A stretch of DNA of 5,833 nt from Pseudothermotoga sp. (GTDB taxonomy: Bacteria; Thermotogota; Thermotogae; Thermotogales; DSM-5069). Location of the stretch: NCBI GenBank assembly GCA_028276125.1, contig JAPYWY010000111.1:1-5833 (forward strand), in the 5' to 3' direction. The notes below the pieces were generated by a model. That model was not told where the DNA came from. It was given only the letters and a program-made list of their open reading frames with translations, and ran no database searches. The translations under genes were made by a program, and so were the position numbers. Below are positions 1-5,833 of the stretch, one piece after another. Numbering within the stretch: position 1 is the first letter of the stretch; the number at the start of each line of letters is the position of its first letter.

Positions 1-816
1 ACGGGCGATCCAACTTGGCCTTTGCTTTTCCCGATGACTACATCGGCCGTGGCTGCGATGGACATGGCACAAGAAATGCTGAACGTTGAAAAGTTCTTCG
101 TCACAGGTGCTTCAAAACGGGGTTGGACGACTTGGTTGAGTGCGGTGGTGGACGAGCGAGTCTTCGCCATAGCACCGATCGTTTTCGACAATTTGAATTT
201 CGAAAAACAGCTCGCACAACAACTGAAGATGTACGGTGAATACAGCAAAAGCATTTCACCGTACGTTGAGAGGGGTTTGCCCGAATACGTGCGTACCGAG
301 GTTGGACAAAAACTTTTGAAGATGGTTGATCCGTACAGCTACAAGGATCAGCTGAAAATGCCCAAGTACATAGTGAACGCCACCAACGATGAGTACTGGA
401 CCATATATTCCAGCATGCTGTACTTCTTCGACCTTCCGGGGAAGAACTATCTGCTGTACGTGCCGAACAATCCCCATGGGATAAAGAACATACCCTACGT
501 GGTGGACAATCTTTCAAGCTTCTTCAAACTCGTGCTGAAGAATGTACTTCCCCAGATCAGTTTTGAAATCTTTGATGGAACTATCGTGATAAAGGATGAT
601 CCTGTGATTCGTCAAGTTTACTTGCACAGGGCCGTTTCTGACACGACCGATTTCAGAAAATCTCTCTGGTTGAGATTTCCAATCCTGCCCGATGCGGGTG
701 TATACTCGATCTCGGTGGAACCACCTCAAGGCAGGCACGTGGCGTATTATGCTGAGATCGTGCTCGAAATCGAAGGTCTGACACTGAGCGTGTGCACTCC
801 GGGGGTGTACAAATGA
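1..816 (+). CDS. PqaA-type (PhoPQ-activated pathogenicity-related) alpha/beta hydrolase, 5' end outside the window
   Basis: The frame is open from base 1 (271 visible codons) and ends at TGA 814-816; the true start lies upstream. I recognise the family from the segment beginning DPTWPLLFPM and the nucleophile elbow VTGASKRGWTTWL. By visible codon, the likely catalytic triad is Ser38 (GASKRG), Asp130 (NATNDEYW) and His159 (PNNPHGI), the usual order for an alpha/beta hydrolase. After about codon 165 comes a beta-rich tail with the family-typical DFRKSLWLRF stretch. Family members are usually 400-500 residues and exported, so roughly 130-200 N-terminal residues, including any signal peptide, are missing here. 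The substrate is unknown for most of the family; the name reflects a PhoP-regulated Salmonella homologue and does not imply virulence here. The gene overlaps the racemase start by 4 nt (ATGA), which suggests one operon and translational coupling. I am confident of the fold and family, not of the reaction. Confidence 0.5.
   Translation, partial: TGDPTWPLLFPMTTSAVAAMDMAQEMLNVEKFFVTGASKRGWTTWLSAVVDERVFAIAPIVFDNLNFEKQLAQQLKMYGEYSKSISPYVERGLPEYVRTEVGQKLLKMVDPYSYKDQLKMPKYIVNATNDEYWTIYSSMLYFFDLPGKNYLLYVPNNPHGIKNIPYVVDNLSSFFKLVLKNVLPQISFEIFDGTIVIKDDPVIRQVYLHRAVSDTTDFRKSLWLRFPILPDAGVYSISVEPPQGRHVAYYAEIVLEIEGLTLSVCTPGVYK
801..807 (+). promoter_or_regulatory. Shine-Dalgarno of the racemase gene, inside the hydrolase 3' end
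   Basis: GGGGGTG lies 5 nt before ATG 813. It supports ATG 813 as the start over the in-frame GTG at 792, which has only a distant AAGGT upstream. ATG 813 also begins the protein at MRKIAGIVGGMG, where relatives of the family begin. Confidence 0.5.
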
Positions 817-1490
817 GGAAAATCGCTGGTATAGTTGGAGGCATGGGTTCGCTCTCGACGGTGGATTTCTTGAAGAAGGTCGTCGAATCGACGTACGCCG
901 AAAAGGATCAAGATCACATAAGAATGATCGTCGATTTCAACACCTCAGTTCCTGACAGAACGACCGCCATCTTGTACAACGGCGAAGATCCCACACCGTA
1001 CTTGGTCGACTCGGTGAAGAGGCTGGAAAAAGCTGGAGCCGATTTCGCACTCTTCGTCTGCAACACCGCTCACGCCTTTCTAAAGAAGGTTCAAGAGCAG
1101 GTGAACATTCCCGTTCTGAACCTGCCAAAGCTGTCCTTAGAAAGACTTGCGAGCTCAGGAGTGAAGAGTGCGTGGCTCACCGGGACCAAGGGGCTCATAA
1201 CGAGCGGAGTTTACCAGAAAGCAGCAAGAGAAGTTGGCTTCGATCTGAAGATACCAAACTCATCTGTGCAAGATGCCGTGATGAGCGTGATCTATTCTGT
1301 GAAAGCTGGGAAATTAGAAGAAGCGCGAAAAGTCTGGCTCGAGAAGGTCGAACCTCATTTGGACGGATATGTTCTTCTCGCTTGCACGGAACTTCCCGTC
1401 GTGGCATGCAGCAACAGGCTCAAGCTCGTCGATCTGAACGAACTGTGGGCGAAGATGATCGTGGAAATGTGCGGTGGGAGGTTGAGATGA
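813..1490 (+). CDS. Aspartate/glutamate racemase family protein (aspartate racemase-like)
   Basis: This is a 225-residue cytoplasmic enzyme starting at ATG 813. The family interconverts L and D amino acids without a cofactor, using two cysteines on opposite faces of the substrate carbon. Both are present: Cys83 in FVCNTAH and Cys191 in LLACTELP. The N-terminus IAGIVGGMGS and the DFNTSVPDRT segment (about residues 41-50) fit the aspartate-racemase branch; the DSGVGG signature of glutamate racemase MurI is absent. GTKGLITSGVYQ (about 124-135) is the conserved start of the second domain. The length is normal (about 225-240). The start overlaps the hydrolase stop (ATGA) and the RND gene follows after 23 nt, so all three are probably co-transcribed. 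The substrate could be aspartate or another amino acid; members of this family also include hydantoin- and broad-specificity racemases. A role in making D-amino acids for the cell wall or for release is possible but unproven. Confidence 0.5.
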   Translation: MRKIAGIVGGMGSLSTVDFLKKVVESTYAEKDQDHIRMIVDFNTSVPDRTTAILYNGEDPTPYLVDSVKRLEKAGADFALFVCNTAHAFLKKVQEQVNIPVLNLPKLSLERLASSGVKSAWLTGTKGLITSGVYQKAAREVGFDLKIPNSSVQDAVMSVIYSVKAGKLEEARKVWLEKVEPHLDGYVLLACTELPVVACSNRLKLVDLNELWAKMIVEMCGGRLR

Positions 1491-1495
1491 GACAC

Positions 1496-1504
1496 AGGAG
1501 GTGA
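1496..1504 (+). promoter_or_regulatory. Strong Shine-Dalgarno of the RND permease gene
   Basis: AGGAGGTGA is a near-complete anti-16S match, with 9 nt between it and ATG 1514. It fixes the RND start and lies in the only gap (1491-1513) between racemase and permease. No promoter-like -35/-10 pair fits in that gap, so transcription is expected to read through from upstream. Confidence 0.5.
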
Positions 1505-1513
1505 GACCAAAAA

Positions 1514-4500
1514 ATGAACGTTGCAAGGCAAGCCGCCAAAAGACCTGTCGCGGTTTTCATGCTGCTGCTCGCCATCGCAGCGCTGGGTATGATCGCCCTT
1601 CGAAGACTCCACCTCGAGCTCATTCCAAACCTTGAATATCCCTACGCTGCAGTTTTCGCCACTTACATGGGTGCCGGTACTGAAGAAGTCGAACAACTCG
1701 TCACAGAACCTTTGGAGCGCATCATCGCTACAGTCCCAGGGGTGAAGAGGTTCACCTCCGTATCTCAACCCGGTTTTTCCTTCATTCTCATCGAATACGC
1801 TTGGGGTGTGGACGTACTTTCTGCCTCGTCTCGGCTCGAGAGATATCTGAGCCTCGCACAAGCGAATTTACCGGAACAAGTGAAGCCTTCCGTCGTGGAG
1901 TTCGATCCTTCGTTGTTGCCGGTTTTCGTGTTCTCAACAGAACAGGATGTGGAATCGTTCGTTGATCAAATAAAGAGACTTCCAGATGTGGCGGGCGTTC
2001 AGGTGCTTGGCAAAGCAAGCAAACGCGTTGTCGTGAGACTCGATCCAGAAAAGGTTGAACAGCTTGGACTCGATCTTTCACTCATGGAGATGTTTCTCTC
2101 TGGCAACGCGATCTATCCGATGGGCCAGGTCAAAGATGAAAAGGGCAACGTTTATCCCATCACGGTCGACGCACGCTTTGGGAGTTTGGAAGAATTGAGA
2201 AACGCCATCGTGGGCTTCAGGGGTCTCACCTACCAAGCGGCGATGAGCGGTCAACTTCCAAGGTTGCTGGTGCCGATCAGGTTGGGACAAGTGGCTTCCA
2301 TCGAAGTCGTGGAAGAAGAAGTCCGTGGGACGGTCAGGGTCGATGGTCATTTGACGAACGTTGTGGCGATCAGGAAGAGAGCTGGTGCAAACACCGTCGA
2401 GAGTGTACGACAGGTGAAGGATCTGTTGAAGCAGCTGAAAGTTTCCTACACACCCCTGATCGACCAGTCACTGTACACACAAAGGGCTGTGAACAATCTT
2501 TTGAAGAACTTGCTCTTGGGGTTGCTGTGCGCTTCCATCGTGGTCGCGATCTTTGTTCCAAACGTCTTCAGCACACTGATCGTTTCTTTGAGCATCCCTG
2601 TTTCGTTGGTCGTTGCGATAATTTTGATGTACTTCTTCAAACTGAACTTCGATCTTCTCACACTCGGTGGCCTCACGATGGCTGTGGGAATGCTCGTTGA
2701 CAACGCGATCGTGGTGTTCGAAAACATCTTCAGGCACAAGAGCGAAGGTCAAAACTATCTCGAAGCCGCTTCTCAGGGTACGAAAGAAGTTTTCGGTGCG
2801 ATCTTCGCTTCCACCGCGACGACGGTTATAGTGTTCGTGCCACTGTTGTTCACCGAAAGCTTCGCTGCAACGATGTTCAAGTACTTCGCCGCCACGCTCT
2901 CGTTGGCACTGGGTGCATCTTTGGCCGTGGCGGGTGTGCTCGTGCCCGCAGGATCGAAGTGGATCATGTCGAGAAAGATCGAAGCGTACGAGAGGTTCAG
3001 GATCAGTTACAGAAACTCTCTGGAACGGATGCTCGGCAGGAAAGCTGTGGTCCTGCCGATCGTTGTTCTGCTCGTCTTGTTGAGCATCTTCGTGGTGCTG
3101 AACAGACCGAGAAGCTTCACACCGAAGTTCGAATCGAACACGTTATCGATCGTTGTGAAAATGAACGAGCAGGCCGGTTATGAAAAGACGTCTCAGGTTG
3201 TCTCCGAGTTGGAAAAATTCATCCTCGAAAGGAAAGAGAAGTTCAACGTGCAGAACATTTACTGCGAAATTGGAATAACGAGCGAGCTTTCACAGATCGT
3301 TGGTGGTGCAAGCGAAGACAAAGCAACGATCTACGTTTGGTTCGGTGGCAAGAGGACCGAGTACGTTGAGAACAAGAAGGCGTTGCTCTCAGAACTTCAG
3401 AAATTTCAAATCCAAAGTGCCACGCTGAGTGTCGGCGAATCTGATTTCATGTCAGAGTTGTTCGGATATCCTCTCACGATAGTTCTGAGGGGAAAAGATA
3501 TAGACCTTCTCTTGAAAGAGGCTGAGAGACTCAGCGATGCGCTGAAGCAGAAGGGTGTCGGTCAGGTCGCAGTTCGTGGTAAAGCCACTCTACAAACTAT
3601 GATGGTCGATATAGACAGAACCAAAGCGACCTTTTCGGGTTTGCTTCCGGGCCAATTGCTCATGGAGTTTCAGCGTCGCACGGTCGGACAGGCCATCGGA
3701 ATCGTTTCAACTGAGGAAGGAAGTTTACCGATTTTCTTGATGGTTTCCAAGCTTGGCACGGTTCAAGACGTTGAGAACGTTGTGTTCAAGAACATGAGGG
3801 GTCAGCAGATACCACTGGACGTGGTTGCGAACGTTGGAAAAAGACAGACTCTGACGTCCATCTCGCACATGAACGGCGAACGTGTGGTGTACGTGGACGT
3901 TACGCAGTCACAGCTTTCCGTGTCGAAGCTGACGAAGATTGCCGAGGAAACCATCAGTGATTTGAAACTGAAAGTGGACCACGAGTTCTCCGGACAGAAG
4001 AATTCGATGGACACACTCTTTTCCGAGTTCAGGACCATCATAATCATAGCTGCGGCGCTCGTCTACATGCTCTTGGCAGCGCAGTTCGAATCTCTCGTTG
4101 TGCCATTCATCATATTCACGTCTGTGCCGATCGCGTTGCTGGCACTTGCGCTCACGATGCTCATCTTCAATTACGAGTTGAACCTTCCCGTGCTCGTGGG
4201 AAGCCTCACGTTGGTCGGAACTGTTGTGAACAACGCAATCGTGATGGTGAGTTTCGTGCTTCAGAGAAGGCAGGAAGCGGAAGAGGTTTCTTTCAGAACG
4301 ATCATCACAGAATCAGCTTCTTTGAGGCTTAGACCCATCTTGATGACCAGCCTCACAACAATCTTGGCGTTGCTTCCCGTCGCACTCAGTAGGGCCGAAG
4401 GTTCGGAATTGGAATCGCCAATCGCATGGACGATCATCTTCGGTTTGAGCATCACGACGCTCTTCACATTGTACGTCGTTCCGATGTTGCTCGAGCTGTT

Positions 4501-4525
4501 CTTGAAAAGATCAGCTCGGAGTTGA
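1514..4525 (+). CDS. RND (HAE/AcrB-type) efflux transporter permease subunit
   Basis: This 1003-residue inner-membrane protein has the duplicated RND layout. TM1 is at about residues 9-29, followed by a roughly 300-residue periplasmic porter loop. TM2-TM6 lie at about 333-350, 353-374, 382-402, 428-447 and 456-478, and TM7 at 511-529. A second large loop follows, then TM8-TM12 at about 842-857, 862-885, 893-914, 942-958 and 970-993. Family motifs visible include YMGAGTEEVEQLVTEPLE after TM1, GMLVDNAIVVFENI in TM4, GTVVNNAIVMV in TM10, RLRPILMTSLTTI in TM11 and GSELESPIAW before TM12. By alignment with AcrB, Asp396 matches Asp407, Asn397 replaces Asp408, Asn906 replaces Lys940, and Arg938 and Thr945 match Arg971 and Thr978. 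Such pumps use proton influx to export drugs, lipophiles or lipids, usually with a membrane-fusion protein and outer-membrane channel; neither is in the window. The length is a little under AcrB (1049), with shorter porter loops. The substrate cannot be read from sequence. The 3' end overlaps the convergent ATPase gene by 15 bp. Confidence 0.5.
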   Translation: MNVARQAAKRPVAVFMLLLAIAALGMIALRRLHLELIPNLEYPYAAVFATYMGAGTEEVEQLVTEPLERIIATVPGVKRFTSVSQPGFSFILIEYAWGVDVLSASSRLERYLSLAQANLPEQVKPSVVEFDPSLLPVFVFSTEQDVESFVDQIKRLPDVAGVQVLGKASKRVVVRLDPEKVEQLGLDLSLMEMFLSGNAIYPMGQVKDEKGNVYPITVDARFGSLEELRNAIVGFRGLTYQAAMSGQLPRLLVPIRLGQVASIEVVEEEVRGTVRVDGHLTNVVAIRKRAGANTVESVRQVKDLLKQLKVSYTPLIDQSLYTQRAVNNLLKNLLLGLLCASIVVAIFVPNVFSTLIVSLSIPVSLVVAIILMYFFKLNFDLLTLGGLTMAVGMLVDNAIVVFENIFRHKSEGQNYLEAASQGTKEVFGAIFASTATTVIVFVPLLFTESFAATMFKYFAATLSLALGASLAVAGVLVPAGSKWIMSRKIEAYERFRISYRNSLERMLGRKAVVLPIVVLLVLLSIFVVLNRPRSFTPKFESNTLSIVVKMNEQAGYEKTSQVVSELEKFILERKEKFNVQNIYCEIGITSELSQIVGGASEDKATIYVWFGGKRTEYVENKKALLSELQKFQIQSATLSVGESDFMSELFGYPLTIVLRGKDIDLLLKEAERLSDALKQKGVGQVAVRGKATLQTMMVDIDRTKATFSGLLPGQLLMEFQRRTVGQAIGIVSTEEGSLPIFLMVSKLGTVQDVENVVFKNMRGQQIPLDVVANVGKRQTLTSISHMNGERVVYVDVTQSQLSVSKLTKIAEETISDLKLKVDHEFSGQKNSMDTLFSEFRTIIIIAAALVYMLLAAQFESLVVPFIIFTSVPIALLALALTMLIFNYELNLPVLVGSLTLVGTVVNNAIVMVSFVLQRRQEAEEVSFRTIITESASLRLRPILMTSLTTILALLPVALSRAEGSELESPIAWTIIFGLSITTLFTLYVVPMLLELFLKRSARS
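4492..4518. repeat. Hairpin-forming inverted repeat on the convergent gene overlap
   Basis: CGAGCTG (4492-4498) pairs with CAGCTCG (4512-4518). After one T-T mismatch (4499/4511), TCTT (4500-4503) pairs with AAGA (4507-4510) around a GAA loop. This gives 11 pairs in a 27-base element lying over the last RND codons and the ATPase stop codon (4511-4513). Neither strand has a T-run directly after the stem, so it is not a standard intrinsic terminator. It could still act as a two-way transcript end or 3'-end stabiliser, or be a by-product of coding. Confidence 0.5.
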
Positions 4526-5296
4526 GAATATCTCTTGGTAAATCTGCGAGATCAGCTTCTGATAGATGGGCTCATCCACAACTTCGATGGTTCTGGGTTT
4601 CTTCAATCTCACATAGAAGATTTTTCTAACCCTCGCGGGTCTCTGGGAAAGTAGAACAATCCTGTCGGCAAGAAAGACGGCCTCCTCAACGCTGTGAGTG
4701 ACGAGTAACACGGTTATGTTCTCTCTGGCCATGAGCTCGGAAAACAACAGCTGTAAACTTCTTCGAGTCTGTGCATCTACAGAACTGAAGGGTTCGTCCA
4801 TCAACAATACCTTCGCGCCAGTGACTAAAGCGCGTGCGAGTGAGACCCTCTGCCTCATGCCACCAGAAAGCTCGTAAACCCAGCTGTAAGCCCAGTCTTC
4901 GAGTTGGACCTTTTTCAGATACTCCATTGCCATAGTTCTCGCTTTGCGCTTGTTCATACCGTTCAAACGAAGTGGCAGAGAAACGTTGTCGATGCAGTTC
5001 ATCCATTCGAACAGTGTGTCACGCTGCGGCATGTATCCCACTTTGCCACTGTCCAAGAAGACTTCACCGGAATAGTTCACCAGACCCAGAATGGCCTTCA
5101 ACAACGTTGTCTTGCCACAACCAGAGGGGCCGAGCACGGCCACGATTTCACCGCGCTCGACCCACAGATCGACACCATCTATGGCCAACAACCGATCGTA
5201 AGAAACTCTGAGATTCTTCACTCTGAGGGCAAAAACTCGTTCGTGAACGCCCTCTCTATCTGAAGTTCTGGAACCAAGTTGTTCTCTCTCATCCAC
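4511..5296 (-). CDS. thiZ: ABC transporter ATP-binding protein, ThiZ-like (nitrate/sulfonate/pyrimidine-precursor importer type)
   Basis: This 261-residue cytoplasmic ATPase powers an importer. The ABC motifs are complete: Walker A GPSGCGKT (residues 56-63), Q-loop Gln91 (YMPQRD), signature LSGGMRQR (143-150), Walker B VLLMDEP (163-169), D-loop SSVD (171-174) and switch His201. The sequence resembles the NitT/TauT/ThiZ group, and the overlapping upstream gene for a THI5-like binding protein points to a thiamine-pyrimidine importer. The symbol rests on that context. Two starts are possible. GTG 5296, used here, has GGAGGAGG 8 nt upstream and keeps the whole first beta strand (FALRVKNLRVSY), but overlaps the upstream gene by 79 nt. 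GTG 5221 overlaps that gene by 4 nt (GTGA), but has a poor ribosome site and begins inside the first strand, giving 236 residues. The gene ends 15 bp inside the convergent RND gene. Confidence 0.5.
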   Translation of the reverse strand: MDEREQLGSRTSDREGVHERVFALRVKNLRVSYDRLLAIDGVDLWVERGEIVAVLGPSGCGKTTLLKAILGLVNYSGEVFLDSGKVGYMPQRDTLFEWMNCIDNVSLPLRLNGMNKRKARTMAMEYLKKVQLEDWAYSWVYELSGGMRQRVSLARALVTGAKVLLMDEPFSSVDAQTRRSLQLLFSELMARENITVLLVTHSVEEAVFLADRIVLLSQRPARVRKIFYVRLKKPRTIEVVDEPIYQKLISQIYQEIFSTPS

Positions 5297-5833
5297 GTGT
5301 AGAACCTCCTCCAGATTTTCTCATCCTGCCATCCCCACTTTGGTGAATCTTCCCAGTACTTCGAAGACAGATACCGCTGCGATTCGATGACCAATTTTTC
5401 GTCGAGTTCCGGCGCGTGCTTGAGCAAAATTCTCGCTGATTCTTCAGGATTCTTCATCGCATAGAGATAACCCTTACTGACCGCTTTCAAGAACTTTCTC
5501 ACCAGATCTGGCGATTGTTGGATCAGTTTTTCGCTGGTGATCAGCACGGGAGTATAGTAATCGAAGGTTTCATCAATATCTTTCAGTGCCAGAAATTCCA
5601 CATCAAGGCCCGCGAGCTTCGCTGCGATCACTTCCCAACCGTAGAAGACCCATTGAAAATCGAACACCCTCTGCCTCAAACCCGTCACGAAGTCGAGCTG
5701 TCCAACGGTTTGCATCTTCACCTTCGACCAATCGATGCCATACTCTTTCGCAATCGTTTTGAGTATGGCTTCTTCGATCTCCGTGCCCCAAGCACCGTAG
5801 ACCTTGCCTTCCCAATCTTTCGGAGAAGAGATG
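5218..5833 (-). CDS. thiY: ABC transporter substrate-binding protein, NMT1/THI5-like (ThiY-like), N-terminus outside the window
   Basis: The frame is open from the right edge (first full codon 5832-5830) to TGA 5220-5218, giving 204 visible residues. Family members have about 310-340, so the signal peptide and first lobe are missing. The visible part begins at the typical SPKDWEGKVYGAWGTEIEEA segment (residues 3-22). It continues with DFQWVFYGWE (58-67), the conserved DYYTPVLITSEKLI stretch and KGYLYAMKNPEESARILLKH, and ends AFTNEFLP, which I recognise from ThiY-like proteins. These proteins capture formyl-aminopyrimidine or hydroxymethylpyrimidine precursors of thiamine outside the membrane and deliver them to a permease. 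Aromatic residues Trp61, Phe63, Tyr64 and Trp66 are candidates for ring stacking (inference). The ATPase gene starts inside its 3' end. The permease gene and any TPP riboswitch would lie upstream, beyond 5833. The family call is strong; the exact ligand is inferred. Confidence 0.5.
   Translation of the reverse strand, partial: ISSPKDWEGKVYGAWGTEIEEAILKTIAKEYGIDWSKVKMQTVGQLDFVTGLRQRVFDFQWVFYGWEVIAAKLAGLDVEFLALKDIDETFDYYTPVLITSEKLIQQSPDLVRKFLKAVSKGYLYAMKNPEESARILLKHAPELDEKLVIESQRYLSSKYWEDSPKWGWQDEKIWRRFYTWMRENNLVPELQIERAFTNEFLPSE
5305..5312 (-). promoter_or_regulatory. Shine-Dalgarno-like site for the ATPase gene, inside the binding-protein gene
   Basis: On the minus strand GGAGGAGG is followed by 8 nt and then GTG at 5296. 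It favours the longer ATPase start. It also encodes Trp-Arg-Arg in the binding protein (IWRRFY), so the match could be a coding coincidence. Confidence 0.5.

Noticed and set aside
101..517. 138-codon minus-strand open frame opposite the hydrolase
   Set aside because: Its composition (Cys/Arg/Ser-rich, no domain) is that of an antisense shadow, and the plus-strand frame carries a clear catalytic triad.
792..812. Longer racemase start at GTG 792
   Set aside because: It adds seven residues (Met-His-Ser-Gly-Gly-Val-Gln) before the normal family start. ATG 813 has a better placed Shine-Dalgarno and the ATGA overlap.
1355..1861. 168-codon minus-strand open frame across the racemase/RND junction
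   Set aside because: It is antisense to two well-supported genes and low in recognisable protein features. It looks like a shadow of their codon pattern.
4519..4545. Intrinsic terminator after the RND gene
   Set aside because: The stem at 4492-4518 is followed by GAGTTGAGAATATCTC, which has no T-run; the minus-strand exit has none either. It is kept only as a hairpin.
4904..5263. 119-codon plus-strand open frame opposite the ATPase
   Set aside because: The opposite strand encodes the complete set of ABC motifs. This frame is Gln/His-rich and unrecognisable.
1..5833. Mobile element, phage, CRISPR or toxin-antitoxin content
   Set aside because: No transposase, integrase, direct-repeat array, tRNA or small toxin-like gene pair is visible. 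All the DNA is explained by five housekeeping-style genes.

Overview
The window is almost wall-to-wall protein-coding DNA of roughly balanced G+C, with very short or overlapping gene junctions and strong Shine-Dalgarno sequences. The protein sequences and the AGA/AGG-rich arginine usage look like a thermophilic bacterium of the Thermotogales, perhaps a higher-G+C Pseudothermotoga/Thermotoga relative. That placement comes from recall of family sequences and was not searched. No RNA gene, insertion sequence, CRISPR array, integrase or phage gene was found, and no stretch over 300 bases lacks a gene.

Left part, plus strand (1-4525): three genes that read as one transcription unit. The first is the 3' two-thirds or so of a PqaA-type alpha/beta hydrolase ('PhoPQ-activated pathogenicity-related' family), cut by the window edge. 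Its stop overlaps the start of an aspartate/glutamate racemase family gene (ATGA overlap). After 23 nt and a near-perfect Shine-Dalgarno comes a 1003-residue RND (HAE/AcrB-type) efflux permease. No membrane-fusion or outer-membrane partner gene is visible. The three functions do not form a textbook pathway, so co-transcription is inferred from spacing only.

Right part, minus strand (5833-4511): two genes of an ABC importer. The C-terminal two-thirds or so of an NMT1/THI5-like (ThiY-type) pyrimidine-precursor binding protein is followed by its ATPase (ThiZ-type). The genes overlap, by 79 nt or 4 nt depending on which GTG starts the ATPase. The permease is not between them and would have to lie upstream, beyond 5833. 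The likely job is uptake of a thiamine-pyrimidine precursor for salvage.

The two units converge. The stop codons of the RND gene and the ATPase gene cross each other by 15 bp, and a compact hairpin sits exactly on this crossing. I see no clear undescribed system. The most interesting points are the hairpin-on-overlap junction, the overlapping start of the ATPase gene, the D/N-N proton-relay variant of the RND pump, and the unusual hydrolase-racemase-pump gene string.
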